NCBI GenBank assembly: GCA_963734055.1
Contig: CAVTFQ010000003.1
Span: 248,001-312,000, forward strand
Direction: 5' to 3'
Length of the DNA stretch: 64,000 nt
Source: CAIWHR01 sp963734055
GTDB lineage: Bacteria > Pseudomonadota > Gammaproteobacteria > Burkholderiales > Casimicrobiaceae
Position numbers and translations under genes: made by a program. Numbering within the stretch: the stretch's first letter is position 1; every line of letters starts with the position of its first letter. Shown here one piece after another: positions 1 to 10,037 of the stretch. The notes under the pieces are model-generated. The model was not told where the DNA came from, searched no databases, and worked only from the letters and a program-made list of their open reading frames with translations.

Positions 1-1598
1 GCCGCCAGCCACTCAGTCAACGCCCGCCACGCTTCGGGCCGGCCGATGTTCTCGAGCGGTGCGCCGGCATCGAACATGACCACGAAGGCCTGCTCGTCCG
101 GTCCGAGCGGCTCCCGCGTTTCGAGCTGATGGGCGAGCACGCGGAGGTCCGCTTCCGACGCGTCGCCGCCGCGCCGGATCCGTTCCTCGATGCGCCGGCG
201 CAGCGTCGCCTCGGGCGCGTCGAAAGCGATGATGACGAACGGGATTCCGTGGAAGGCGGCGAGGCCGCGCAGCAGGTCGCGCTGCCATCGCGAAAGAAAC
301 GTGGCATCGACGACGGCGACCCCTCCCGCGTCGACGATGTCGGCGGCGAGCGCGCGCGCCCGCCGGTAGGTCTGCTCGGTCGCCTCCGCGGTGTAAAGCC
401 CGCGGCCCACGGCCGAGCCGCTCTTCGCGTCGGCCGGCAGCCCGAAGAGCCGCTTGCGCTCGACGTCGGTGCGCACGCGGATCGCGCCGGTCTGCTCGAC
501 GAGCGTCTGCGTCGCGGTCGTCTTGCCGCAGCCGGTCAGTCCGTGCGTGACGACGACCGCCGGCCGCGGCAGCCGCGCGCAGCGCTCGCCGAGCCGCAGG
601 TAGCCGCGCAGCTCCGCGATCAGGCCGTCGCGTGCGGGACCGGCGGGAACCTGGCGGGCGCGCAGCGCGAGCACCTTCGCGCGCACCATTGCGCGGTAGA
701 CAAGATAGAACCGCAGCACGGCGAGACCCGCGTAATCGCCGGTCGCCTCGACGTAGGCGTTGACGAACCGGTGCGCGAGATCGGGTCGGCCGCGGTCCTC
801 CAGATCCATGGCGGCGAAGGCGACCTCGCTCATCACGTCGATGAACCGCAGGTGGTCGTTGAATTCGATGCAGTCGAAGATCGCGAGCTCGCCGTCGACC
901 TCCGCGATGTTGCCGAGGTGGAGGTCGCCGTGGCATTCACGGACGAAGCCGTCTTCGCGCCGCCGGGCGAACGCGGCTGCGCGTGCCGCGAATTCGGTCT
1001 CCGTCCACGCGCGGAGCGCCTCCAGCGCGGCACGGTCGGCGGGATCCTGCGCGAGTGGCAGTGTCTGCGCGAAGTTCTGGCGCGCATAGGCGAGGATGTC
1101 CTCCGGCGTTCCGTACGGACCGTCGGCCGGTGCGACCGCGATCCGGCCGTGGAACGCTGCGACCGCCGCCGCGAGCGCGTCGATGCGCTCCGGCGCGATC
1201 CGGCCGCGCGCGAGCAGGCGCGAGGCGAGCGCTTCCTGCGGGAACTCGCGCATCTTGACCGCGTATTCGAGCGCGGGCCCGCCGCCGCCGACGACCGGCG
1301 CCTCGGGCGTACCGGCGATCGCGACGACATCGAGGTAGAGCGAAGGCGCGAGCCGGCGGTTGAGCCGCAGTTCCTCTTCGCAGAAGCGCTTGCGCGCCGC
1401 GAGCGTGCTGAAGTCGAGAAAGCCGAGCGCGACCGGCTTCTTGATCTTGTAGGCGTAGCGCCCGGTCAGGAGAACGTGCGAGATGTGCGTCTCGAGCCGC
1501 TGCACGCGGGTACAGCCTCCGCCCCAGACGGCGGGATCGGCGAGCGCCGCGACGAGCCGCGACTGCTCCGTCGCGGGATCAGCGACGATGGTGGGCAT
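1..1598 (-). CDS. Bifunctional aminoglycoside phosphotransferase-like / P-loop ATPase protein (3' end cut by window edge)
   Basis: The minus-strand frame is open from an ATG at 1598 to the window edge, about 532 codons with no stop, so only the last few residues are probably missing. The N-terminal half reads as an aminoglycoside-phosphotransferase/kinase-like fold, with the segment YAYKIKKPV near residue 47 followed by FLDFSTLAARKRFCEEEL. The C-terminal third is an AAA-type ATPase with the P-loop GLTGCGKTT coded around 510-545 and an arginine-rich lid. This two-domain arrangement is common in proteobacteria, but its substrate is not established. Long plus-strand frames over the same bases are shadows. 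It lies tail-out from the ribonuclease Z-like gene with a 176-base gap in which nothing was recognised. Confidence 0.8.
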   Translation of the reverse strand, partial: MPTIVADPATEQSRLVAALADPAVWGGGCTRVQRLETHISHVLLTGRYAYKIKKPVALGFLDFSTLAARKRFCEEELRLNRRLAPSLYLDVVAIAGTPEAPVVGGGGPALEYAVKMREFPQEALASRLLARGRIAPERIDALAAAVAAFHGRIAVAPADGPYGTPEDILAYARQNFAQTLPLAQDPADRAALEALRAWTETEFAARAAAFARRREDGFVRECHGDLHLGNIAEVDGELAIFDCIEFNDHLRFIDVMSEVAFAAMDLEDRGRPDLAHRFVNAYVEATGDYAGLAVLRFYLVYRAMVRAKVLALRARQVPAGPARDGLIAELRGYLRLGERCARLPRPAVVVTHGLTGCGKTTATQTLVEQTGAIRVRTDVERKRLFGLPADAKSGSAVGRGLYTAEATEQTYRRARALAADIVDAGGVAVVDATFLSRWQRDLLRGLAAFHGIPFVIIAFDAPEATLRRRIEERIRRGGDASEADLRVLAHQLETREPLGPDEQAFVVMFDAGAPLENIGRPEAWRALTEWLA

Positions 1599-1774
1599 CC
1601 CGCCCCCCGCGCGTGCGACTCCTCTTGCCCTGACGCTCCATTTCGGGTCCCGTCGAATCCACGACTTACGGCCTGACGATGCGGCGCCACGCCCTTGCAT
1701 TATCGCGAGAAAGGCGCCGCTGCGGTTGACCGGCATCATGATCTTCGGCGGCGATGGTCGCCGTGCCGCCGATC

Positions 1775-2815
1775 TCAAGGCTGCACGGTGAGCCCCGGCG
1801 GTGGACCGGCCGGCGCGCCGAACGCCGCTTCGAGCTCCGCGACCACGCGCTCGCACTCCTCCGTGTAACGCGGCGAGATGTGGAATGGGACGACGCTCCT
1901 CGCGCCGGCGGCGCGCGCGATCGTTCCGGCCTGCCGTGCGGTCAGGTGGAACTTCCGGGTCGCGTGGTCGGCGTGCTCGTCCGCGAACATCGCTTCGATG
2001 AACAGGAGGTCGGCGTCGCGCACGAGCGCGGCGATGCGCGCCTGGTTGCCGGCGTGGCCGGCGACGTCGGTGACGTAGCCGACCTTCTGCCCGGGCACGC
2101 GGCGTATCGCGGATTCGAGCTCCCGAAGCGGCAGCGCGCGTTCGTGGTGCGCGTCGCGGTCGCGCCACTCGACGACCAACGTCGTCTCGCCGGAGTCGCC
2201 GCGGGCGATGGCCCGCTTCAGGTCCCGGAGCCAGGGACCGACGGGCAGTCCCATTTCCGCGAGCCGGTTCTTCCAGATGTTGAGGTGCGCCTTCTCCTCG
2301 AGCGCGAAACCGAGGCACGGCACCTGATGGTCGAGGAGCGCCGCGCGCACGCGGAACGCATCTTCCTCCAGCAGCACGCCGTCGGGCGCCCGGGAGCTCG
2401 CCTGCGGCTCGCGCGCGAAGCGTTCCCTGCACTGGAACCGTGCCGACTGCACCGTATCGTCCGCCGCGAGCTCCGAGGCGGTGATCGTGAAATTCGTCTC
2501 GTAGTTCGCGACGAGATTCCACGTGTAGGCGGCGAGCCGGTGTTCCACCTGCGCGACGAAGCCGGGCGGCCCGAACAGGTGCACCGCGGTCGCGCGGCCG
2601 ACGCCCACGCGCAGCAGCCGGTCGAAGCCGACGAAATGGTCCATGTGGGTGTGGGAGACGAACGCATGCGAGACGCGCAGGAGCTTTCGTGCCGGCAGAG
2701 CCGCGAGATCGCCCAGGTCGAACAGGAGGGCGCGCCGCTCGAACAGGAAGTCGACGTAGAGCCCGGGGTCGCCGAAGGCGCCGTTGACGAGGGCCGGCTG
2801 GAAGATCGGACGCAT
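1775..2815 (-). CDS. rnz: Ribonuclease Z-like metallo-beta-lactamase fold hydrolase
   Basis: The protein is 346 aa when started at the ATG at 2815 (MRPIFQPALVN). The same frame extends upstream to 2890, but those residues look unconserved. The zinc-binding motif HTHMDH follows an FDLGDL segment. Later motifs typical of RNase Z and related hydrolases are VGYVTDVAGHAGN and, near the end, a HLTARQAG stretch leading to FHISPRYT. RNase Z trims the 3' trailer of tRNA precursors. The family also holds other phosphodiesterases, so the substrate is inferred. The gene lies 108 bases downstream of the acyl-AMP ligase fusion on the same strand and could be co-transcribed with it. The ribosome-binding site at this start is weak. 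Confidence 0.75.
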   Translation of the reverse strand: MRPIFQPALVNGAFGDPGLYVDFLFERRALLFDLGDLAALPARKLLRVSHAFVSHTHMDHFVGFDRLLRVGVGRATAVHLFGPPGFVAQVEHRLAAYTWNLVANYETNFTITASELAADDTVQSARFQCRERFAREPQASSRAPDGVLLEEDAFRVRAALLDHQVPCLGFALEEKAHLNIWKNRLAEMGLPVGPWLRDLKRAIARGDSGETTLVVEWRDRDAHHERALPLRELESAIRRVPGQKVGYVTDVAGHAGNQARIAALVRDADLLFIEAMFADEHADHATRKFHLTARQAGTIARAAGARSVVPFHISPRYTEECERVVAELEAAFGAPAGPPPGLTVQP

Positions 2816-2923
2816 CCCGATCTCTTCGCGGGTCTCACCGGAGATCCGGATCCGCTCGTTGCCAGATGACGGGGCCGTCACGCCAGGCAACCCGGATGCG
2901 GTTCGGCAGGTCGCGGATCGGCG

Positions 2924-5767
2924 TCATCGCGCCGTCCCGGCGTCCTGAAGGCGCTGTGCCGGCTCGCCGAGATCCGGCTCGCCGCATCCGGCGAGGATCG
3001 CCGCTCGGACGCGGTCGCGCAGCCGCGTCGCTGCCGCGAAATCGCTGCCGTCGGCAAGCAGGGCCGGGGCGACGACGATCTGGACCATGCCGCGGCGCGG
3101 CAGCCACTGGCCGTCGCGCAGCACCGAGCGCGTGCCGCGCATCGCGATGGGAACCGTCGGCAGCCCAGCTGCCGCGGCGGTCACGAAGGCCCCCATCCGG
3201 AACGGCCGCAATCCCGCCTCTCGCGCGAACGTTCCTTCCGCGAAGAACGCAAGCGACTCCCCCTGCTGCGCGAGCGTCGCAAGCGCGCGAGCCGCTTCGA
3301 CGCTGCCCTCGACCTCGTCGCGCTCGACGAAGCGGGTGCCGATCCGCCGCAGCAGGAAACCGATGCCGAACGACGAGGCGAGCTCGCGCTTCGCGACGAA
3401 CTGGCAGCGCTCGGGCAGCGCCGTCGCGAGCAGGATGCCGTCGACGTAGCTCGCGTGATTGGCGACCGCGACGAAGGGTCCCGCCGCCGGGAAGTTCGCG
3501 GCGCCGGCGACCTGCAGCGGCATTCGCGTGATCGCGACGAGCGCGCGCGCGAGTGCGCCCGCGACGCGCCGGCGCCGCGCGGCCGACGGCACCAGCGTCA
3601 TGGCCGTCAGCCCGGCCAGCGCGAACGGGACCAGCAGCGAGAGCGCGTAGACGCCGAACAGGACCTCGGCGGCGCGAGCGCCCGCGCGGCGCAGTCCGCC
3701 GGCGATCCCGGCCCTGGCGAGCCGCAGCGACTGGGACCACAGCGCCGTTCCCCCGGCACCGGCCATGCCGTGCTCGTAGAGCTCGCGGCAGGCGGCGCGA
3801 CGGAGCTTGCCGCTCGAGGTCTTGAGGACGGTGTGCGGCCGCGCGAGCACGACGTCGTCCGCGGGCGCGCCGAGCAGCGCCGCCGCGCGCTCGGCCACCG
3901 TTCGGCGCAACTCTTCTTTTCGTGCCGGATCCGTTTCGCGCGTCTCCGCGAGCACGACCACCTTCTCGGTCCCGGAACGCGGGTCGGGCACGCCGAATAC
4001 GGTGACGCAGCCGCGGCGAACGCCGGCGATCGCGCCGATGGCCGCCTCGGCCTCCTGCGGATGGACGTGCTGGCCGCCCCGGATGATGATGTCCTTCGCG
4101 CGACCGGTCACGTAGAGCTCGCCCGCGGCGACGTAGCCCTGATCCCCCGTGTCGAGCCAACCGTCCCGGAACAGGCTGCGCGTCGCCTCCGGGTTCCGGA
4201 AGTAGCCGCTCGTCGCCGACGGACCGCGGAATTGGACGCGTCCTTCGCGCCGCTCGGGTTGCTCGCGGCCGGCGGCGTCGACCACGCGGATCTCGTGTCC
4301 CGCCAGCGGACGGCCGCAGGCGACGATCGCGGCGGCGTGCGCGCCGGCGGACGGTTCCGCCACGCCGTCGCGCATGAGGCGCGCGCGGTCCACGCGATCG
4401 ATCAGGGGGCCGCGCCCGAGCGGCGGGAACGCGAGACCGACTGCCGATTCCGCGAGCCCGTACACGGGCGTCTGCGCGCGTGGATCGAAGCCGAGCGGCG
4501 CGAAGCGCACGGCAAAGCGCTCGATCGTGTCCGGGCTCACCGGCTCGGATCCGTTGAACGCGATCCGCCACGACGAGAGGTCGAGTCCCTCGAGGCGCGC
4601 AGGATCGACGCGCGCCGCGCAGATCTCGTAGGCGAAGTTGGGGCCGGCCGAAAGGGTGGCGCGATGCCGATGGATCGCCTGGAGCCAGCTCTCGGGACGG
4701 GCGAGGAAATCGGTCGGCGGCATCACGACGAGCGGGACGCCGTAGTAGAGGGTGCCGAACCAGGCGCCGATGAGCCCCATGTCGTGGTAGAGCGGCAGCC
4801 AGCTCACGAACAGGTCGTCCGGGCGGACGTCGATCGCACGTCCTATCGTCCGGAGGTTCGCGAGCATGTTGGCGTGGGTCAGGATCACACCCTTCGGATT
4901 GCCGGTGCTGCCCGACGTGTACTGCAGAAATGCCGTATCGAGGGCGCGGGAGGCCGTGCGCGCCGCCGGCACGGATTCCCCCGCCGCAAGCTCGGCGACG
5001 GTCGCAATCGCGCGCAGCGACGGCGTCGTCGCCCGCAGCAGCCGCGCGACCGCGCTCGCCTCCGGGACGGTCACGAGGACCGCGGCGAGAGCGTTGTCGA
5101 GGATGCGCGACTGCCGCGCGAGATGCTCCTCGAGCTGCGAGCGGCGCGCCGGCGGGTAGATCGGCACCGGCACGCCTCCGGCGTACAGGATGCCGAAGAA
5201 GGCGAGGAAGAAATCGAGCGATGTCGGCAGCATGATCGCGACGCTCTGCCCGGGCTCGAGCCCGCGCGCGCGAAGTCCCGCGGCGACGCGCGCCGCGCCG
5301 TCGGCGAGCGCCCCGTAGGTGAGCGGCGACTCGATCGGCCCCGCCTCCGTTTCCTCGAGCAGGGTGACGTGCGTGCGCTCCGGATGCGCGCGTGCGTGCC
5401 AGTCGAGCACGTCGGGGAGCGTCTCCGCGTGGTCGGGGAGGCCGGCGATGGGCGCCGCGGCCTGCGGCGCCGGTCGCGGTGTCGCGGCCTGCGGCCGCGG
5501 TCGGCCGGCGCGCACTGCGCGCAGCAGATCGCGCGGGGATTCGGCGCTCCCGAGCGTACGCGCCGGCAGGCGCACTCCGAACGCGCGCTCGAGCCGCAAC
5601 AGCAGCTCCGCGCGCTCGATGCTGTCGAGACCGAGATTCCGCTCGAGGTCGCTGTCGAGCTCGACGCGCGGCGCTCCTCCGGCGGGTCTCGTCTCCGTGA
5701 GGAGCTCGGCAACGACGGCGAGAACCGCGGAGCTTTCGTCGTGGGACGGCGCAGCGATTTGCGACAT
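2924..5767 (-). CDS. Acyl carrier protein / fatty acyl-AMP ligase / 1-acylglycerol-3-phosphate acyltransferase fusion
   Basis: This is a 947-aa fusion started at the ATG at 5767 (MSQIAAPS); the 74 codons open upstream are low-complexity and unlikely to be coding. Domain 1 (about 10-90) is an acyl carrier domain with the phosphopantetheine serine in GLDSIE (Ser49). Domain 2 (about 115-680) is an adenylate-forming enzyme with the ATP-binding segment YTSGSTGNPKG at 283-293 and the later motif GWLDTGDQGY; the PLYHDMGLIG region is typical of fatty acyl-AMP ligases. Domain 3 (about 740-930) is a PlsC-type acyltransferase with NHASYVDG near 770. The protein probably activates a fatty acid, loads it onto its own ACP and transfers it to a lipid acceptor; this is inferred from domains. 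It is transcribed divergently from the first mtrA. Confidence 0.85.
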   Translation of the reverse strand: MSQIAAPSHDESSAVLAVVAELLTETRPAGGAPRVELDSDLERNLGLDSIERAELLLRLERAFGVRLPARTLGSAESPRDLLRAVRAGRPRPQAATPRPAPQAAAPIAGLPDHAETLPDVLDWHARAHPERTHVTLLEETEAGPIESPLTYGALADGAARVAAGLRARGLEPGQSVAIMLPTSLDFFLAFFGILYAGGVPVPIYPPARRSQLEEHLARQSRILDNALAAVLVTVPEASAVARLLRATTPSLRAIATVAELAAGESVPAARTASRALDTAFLQYTSGSTGNPKGVILTHANMLANLRTIGRAIDVRPDDLFVSWLPLYHDMGLIGAWFGTLYYGVPLVVMPPTDFLARPESWLQAIHRHRATLSAGPNFAYEICAARVDPARLEGLDLSSWRIAFNGSEPVSPDTIERFAVRFAPLGFDPRAQTPVYGLAESAVGLAFPPLGRGPLIDRVDRARLMRDGVAEPSAGAHAAAIVACGRPLAGHEIRVVDAAGREQPERREGRVQFRGPSATSGYFRNPEATRSLFRDGWLDTGDQGYVAAGELYVTGRAKDIIIRGGQHVHPQEAEAAIGAIAGVRRGCVTVFGVPDPRSGTEKVVVLAETRETDPARKEELRRTVAERAAALLGAPADDVVLARPHTVLKTSSGKLRRAACRELYEHGMAGAGGTALWSQSLRLARAGIAGGLRRAGARAAEVLFGVYALSLLVPFALAGLTAMTLVPSAARRRRVAGALARALVAITRMPLQVAGAANFPAAGPFVAVANHASYVDGILLATALPERCQFVAKRELASSFGIGFLLRRIGTRFVERDEVEGSVEAARALATLAQQGESLAFFAEGTFAREAGLRPFRMGAFVTAAAAGLPTVPIAMRGTRSVLRDGQWLPRRGMVQIVVAPALLADGSDFAAATRLRDRVRAAILAGCGEPDLGEPAQRLQDAGTAR

Positions 5768-6045
5768 GTAGTGTGGGCCGGGAGTCCCGCGGGCCCGACT
5801 CGACCCGTGCGGCGGGTTGCGAACGAGCCTACGCCACTTGCGCAGCGCCCCGCGTGGGTTCGCGCGCGCCCCTTGCGCTGGGTCAAGCCGCCAGGCACCC
5901 CCCGGGGGGCACTGTCCGAAGGGCACGTGCGAAATCATGCGCACGCTCGTGCTCGTATCGGGTCCGACGCTCGCCACGTCGAAAGCCAACGGGCGCTATT
6001 GCGGGCTGACCGTTTCGCGCCGCCGTTCTAAGTTCCCCGCCGTTG

Positions 6046-6059
6046 TTGACGCAGGTCAA
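6046..6059 (+). promoter_or_regulatory. FNR/Anr-type box upstream of mtrA1
   Basis: TTGACGCAGGTCAA matches the FNR consensus TTGAT-N4-ATCAA with one change in each half-site. The same 14 bases recur at 10144 upstream of the second mtrA, and close variants precede the NapC, hydrogenase and multiheme operons. A class II arrangement would put the transcription start near 6094, but the -10 there is poor. The 454 bases from 5768 to 6221 hold no gene; besides this box and the RegA-like palindrome nothing else was identified. Confidence 0.6.
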
Positions 6060-6117
6060 CGATCGTAGCTGCGGTAACCCGCATTCCCTTTGCAATCAAT
6101 GATGTGTGTTTACAACA

Positions 6118-6132
6118 GCGACAATTTGTCGC
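6118..6132 (+). promoter_or_regulatory. RegA/RegR-like palindrome upstream of mtrA1
   Basis: GCGACAATTTGTCGC is an almost perfect palindrome. It matches 14 of 15 positions of the RegR/RegA consensus as I recall it (GNGRCRTTNNGNCGC). Sister copies lie at 10215 and 14643, each downstream of an FNR-type box and each followed by A. A regBA pair is encoded at 51.7-53.5 kb. If the class II start is right, the site falls in the leader, which would suggest repression. Confidence 0.45.
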
Positions 6133-6221
6133 ACCCCGTTTGCTTGCCTTCGGATGTTTCAAATCTGTAAAAGAATCAGGAGCACCGACCGCGATTCATC
6201 CCCGAAACGAAAGGGACCCCC

Positions 6222-7178
6222 ATGCGAATCAAGTCCTTCAGCGCCGCGGCCGCCGTACTGGCGGCTCTCGCGGTGTTCACCGCATTGCCCGCGTCCGCGC
6301 AGACGCAGGCGGCCGCCAGCAACGTGCCGGTCTGCGTCACTTGCCACGAGGAGCAGAACAGCTCGATCCTGCTGACGGCGCACGGCGCGAAGAACGATGC
6401 GGCCGGGAGCTCGTGCCAGGCGTGCCACGGCGACGCCTCGGCGCACTTGAAGGACCCGGGCACCAAGCCCGTTAACCTGATCGGCTCGCCGACCGCGACC
6501 GCGGCCGAGAAGTCGGCGGTCTGCCTCGCGTGCCACAGCGGTCAGCGGCAACTCGAGAACTGGAACATTGCGAAGCACCGCAAGGTGGACGTCACCTGCG
6601 TCAATTGCCACTCGATCCACGGCACCCAGACGGCGAGCAACAACAAGCAGATCAAGGCCGCGCAATTCGCCGCCGCGCCGTACACGACGACCGCCCGCCA
6701 GCTCGTCTACAAGCGCTGCGTCGAGTGCCACACCGACGTGCGCGCCGACATCCTCAAGCCCTCGCACCACCCGATCATCGAAGGCAAGGTAGGCTGCCAG
6801 GACTGCCACGACCCGCACGGTACGCTGCAGAAGGCGAGCCTGCGCAGCGAGTCGATCCCCGACCTGTGCCTGAGCTGCCACACCGACAAGCGCGGCCCGT
6901 GGATCCACGAGCATCCCCCGGTGGAAGAGAACTGCGCGATCTGCCACACGCCGCACGGCTCGGCGCACAAGGCGCTGCTCGCGCAGAAGCCGCCGGCGCT
7001 GTGCGCCGACTGCCACGCCAACGGCCACACGCACGGCATCTACGACGGTCGCGGGACGCTGCCCGGCGTGCTGCCTTCGAACATCCGCTTCGAAGCCAGC
7101 GGGTGCGTCAACTGCCATCGGCAGATCCACGGCAGCAACGCGCCGTCGTCCGCCTACGGCGAATACTTCCTGCGCTGA
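6222..7178 (+). CDS. mtrA: Decaheme c-type cytochrome, MtrA/PioA/DmsE family (copy 1)
   Basis: The protein is 318 aa with a signal peptide (MRIKSFSAAAAVLAAL...ASA) and ten CXXCH haem sites: CVTCH, CQACH, CLACH, CVNCH, CVECH, CQDCH, CLSCH, CAICH, CADCH and CVNCH. Length and haem number match MtrA of metal reducers and PioA/MtoA of Fe(II) oxidisers, which sit inside an outer-membrane MtrB barrel and conduct electrons across the membrane. The start is set by the signal peptide and by AAAGGGA upstream. The porin gene begins 13 bases after the stop. No outer-surface MtrC-like cytochrome is encoded nearby. Confidence 0.93.
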   Translation: MRIKSFSAAAAVLAALAVFTALPASAQTQAAASNVPVCVTCHEEQNSSILLTAHGAKNDAAGSSCQACHGDASAHLKDPGTKPVNLIGSPTATAAEKSAVCLACHSGQRQLENWNIAKHRKVDVTCVNCHSIHGTQTASNNKQIKAAQFAAAPYTTTARQLVYKRCVECHTDVRADILKPSHHPIIEGKVGCQDCHDPHGTLQKASLRSESIPDLCLSCHTDKRGPWIHEHPPVEENCAICHTPHGSAHKALLAQKPPALCADCHANGHTHGIYDGRGTLPGVLPSNIRFEASGCVNCHRQIHGSNAPSSAYGEYFLR

Positions 7179-7191
7179 GATGAGGACGAAC

Positions 7192-10013
7192 ATGAAAGTC
7201 AAGCTCATTGCACTCGTCGTCGCCGGCCTGTTCGCTCAAAGCGCGTCCGCCGATGAAAACTTCATGTGGGGCGGGTCCGCCGAGGTCGGCGGCCGCGGCA
7301 CGAACATCGACGGCGCCAACCGCAACGGCGCCTACGGCAACACCAAGCCGCTTTCGGCCACCAACCCGCTGACGCCGTTCACCGGCCCGGCGGACGACGC
7401 CAAGGCACAGGAATACCAGGACATCAACAGCGCGCCGATCGGCGTGATCGATGTTCGCGGCAGCAACCGCAACTACTACCTCCGCGCCTTCGGCGAGGAA
7501 TTCGGCCGCGACGACCAGTTCATCAACATCGTAGGCGGCAGTTTCGGGACGTGGAAGGCGGCGTTCTACAACAACGACATTCCGCACAACTACTCGTTCA
7601 ATGCCATCTCGCCGCTGACCAACGTCGGCAGCACACTGCTCGGCTTCTCCTCGCCCAGCGGCACCTACCCGCCGGCCGCGAATCCCACGACGTGGGGCAC
7701 GTGGAACTACGGGACCCAGCGCAACACGACGGGCGGGAACTTCGAAGTCTCGATGAAGTCGCCTTGGTTCGTCCGCGCCGACTACAACGAGGTCAAGACG
7801 AACGGCATCAAGCCGTCGAGCGGGGTGCTCGGGACGGGCGTCCGGGCAACGGCTTCATCGAGTTCGGCGTGCCGGCCGACTACAAGACGCAGAACACGGT
7901 CATCGAGGGCGGCTACAACAGCAAGCAGTACGGGATCAAGCTCGCGTACCTGGAATCGAAGTTCACCGACGGCAACGATCTGATGCAGTGGCCGAACTTC
8001 TACATGCGCAACGAGATCGACACGTCGCTGCTGCCACCCGACAACGATCTCAAGAAGTGGAGCCTGAGCGGGTACTGGAAGCAGCTCCCGTGGGATTCGG
8101 CGCTCATCGCGCGCTTCACCCAGAGCAAGCTGACCAACAGCGTGAGTCTCACCTCGTCGGCGTGGACATCGGGCCTCAAGCCGACGAGCACCAACGTTGC
8201 GAGCCCTCAGGGAAATCCCCCCGGCGTCGGGTATCTCCTGACGCAGCCGTTCGACTCGGCGACGAATCAGAACCTTTCGAACTTCGACGGCAACATCAAG
8301 AAGACGACTTTCAACGTCGCCTGGAACGCGAGCCCGGTGGCGCAGCTCGACACCCGCGTCTACTACGACTACTACGACAAGCAGAACGACTCGACGACGG
8401 TGTCGTACCGACAGGGGAGCCAGGGCACGAGCTGCCCGGGGACGACGACGGGTAACGTCAACCCAACGTGCTTCACGATTCCGGCGCTGACCGAGGAGAA
8501 CGGCGAATTGTTCTCCTACACGAAGAACTCGGCCGGGTTCGACGCGTCGTGGGCGTTCAACCGCGCCAACAGGCTGCTCGGCGGATTCGACTGGGAAGGC
8601 ATCAAGCGCAACGAGCTCACGATCAACAACCAGGAGGCGCCCAAGTCCGACGACTACCGCTACTGGGTCGAGTACAAGAACAGCGGCTGGAACAACCTGA
8701 GCGGCTGGATCAAGTACGAGTTCCTGCAGCAGCGGTCCGACCTCATCAACTCGAATGTGCCGACGAGTGTCGACGCGTACTACACGCCCTTCAACGTCAA
8801 CAATCTCGACCGCAACAAGGTCAAGCTGAACCTCGACTGGACACCGGCGCCGCTGTGGCTCTTGGGCTTCGGCGCGACGTGGGCGGACACCGACTACAAG
8901 GACAACTTGTACGGGCGCACGAAGGACAAGAGCCAGCAGTACGACGCGACGGTGGCGTGGGGCGACGACAGGCTGCGGGTCACCGGCATCGGCAACTGGG
9001 GCAAGGTCGAGTACAACCAGAACTATCTGGCCGGGAGCTATCCGCCCCCGACGCCGAACAGCTCCTCGAATTACACCTGGGGCACGAAGAACACCCAGGA
9101 CGGCTGGATGCTGGCCGCGCTGGTCGACTGGGCGGCGACCGAGAAGCTGATGATGACCGCGTCGTACACCTACCAGAGGACCGGCGGCGGTCTCGACTTC
9201 AATTCGGGCAACACGACGGGGAACGGCGGCTATCAGGGCGGACCGCTCGTCAACTACGGCACCGACGACACGAAGCTGCAGCGGTTCCAGATCAAGGGCA
9301 GTTACAACATCAACCCGAAGTGGGCCGTCAGCGCCGGGTACGCCTACGAGAAGTACGACTACAGCGACGGTCAGATGGCGGGCTACGGAAGCTACTACGG
9401 GTACTTCCAGAACCTGAACACGGGGGCCGTGGGTTCGAACTACTCGTGGCTGACGGGCGCGTTCGCCAACCCGGCCTACACGACGAACCTGGTCTGGGCG
9501 ACGGTGACGTACAAGTTCGAGCCGCCGCCACAGGTGTACGTCGCCCCGCAGGTCGCGCAAGCGCCGAAGGCCGTGCCGCCGCCGCCCCCGCCGCCGCCGC
9601 CCGCGGCCCCGCCGCCGCCGCCGCAGGTGCAGAAGATCACGCTCGACTCGAAGGTGCTGTTCGACTTCGACAAGGCGGTGCTCAAGCCTGAAGGGAAGTC
9701 CGCGATCGACAGCATGGTGGTCTCGAAGATCGGCCAGATCCGGAAGCTCGAGGTGGTGCTGGTGACGGGGCACACGGATCCGATCGGCTCGGAGCCGTAT
9801 AACCAGAAGCTGTCGGAGCGGCGGGCCGACGCGGTGCGCGACTACCTCGTGAGCAAGGGTGTGCCGAAGGACAAGATCGAGGCGATCGGGGTGGGCGAGA
9901 AGCAGCCGGTTCCGGGTCTTGTGTGCGACCAGAAGAACCTGAAGGAGAGGATCGCCTGCCTGCAGCCCGACCGTCGCGTCGAAGTCGAGGCCAAGGGCGA
10001 GACGACGAAGTAA
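7192..10013 (+). CDS. mtrB: MtrB/PioB-family outer-membrane porin fused to a C-terminal OmpA domain (copy 1, frameshifted)
   Basis: The first part reads from 7192 (MKVKLIALVVAGLFAQSASA, a signal peptide) and runs out of frame near 7842. The continuation, PGNGFIEFGVPADYKTQ..., is open in the next frame to the TAA at 10011. Restoring one base gives about 940 aa, matching copy 2 (939 aa). The middle is an MtrB-like beta-barrel rich in alternating aromatic strands that ends in WATVTYKF, a typical last-strand signature. A polyproline linker (nine then five prolines) follows, then an OmpA-type domain with GHTDPIGSEPYN, LSERRADAVRDYL and CLQPDRRVEVE. The MtrB-typical N-terminal CXXC is absent. The barrel should house the decaheme partner, with the OmpA domain reaching into the periplasm to bind peptidoglycan. 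Confidence 0.85.
7838..7848 (+). other. Probable frameshift site in mtrB copy 1
   Basis: The sequence reads ggcgtccgggcaac. One more C (ggcgtcccgggcaac) would join VLGTGV to PGNGFIEFGVP in a single frame. The second copy has the parallel peptide SPGNGYTDLAIP at this place. More than 2.1 kb downstream stays open, so either this is a sequencing/assembly error in a C run or a very recent mutation. Confidence 0.8.
9559..10012 (+). repeat. 454-bp perfect direct repeat, copy A (polyproline linker plus OmpA domain)
   Basis: This block is identical, base for base as far as I could compare, to 13893-14346 (offset 4334). It begins just before the AEAPKAV/QAPKAV codons and ends within the stop codon (TAA here, TAG in the other copy). 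The barrel-coding parts upstream are clearly diverged, so only this C-terminal block has been homogenised. Confidence 0.95.
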
Positions 10014-10037
10014 TCGCGGAGCACGATTTCCGCCAAG

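Noticed and set aside
129..1676. Long plus-strand frame of 515 codons
   Set aside because: It is an arginine-rich antisense shadow of the minus-strand kinase/ATPase gene, whose frame contains a clear P-loop.
2815..2890. Upstream start of the ribonuclease Z-like gene
   Set aside because: The extra 25 residues look unlike the family; MRPIFQPALVN fits the expected N-terminus.
3455..6031. Plus-strand frame of 858 codons
   Set aside because: Shadow of the ACP/acyl-AMP ligase fusion; the composition is low-complexity and no domain could be read.
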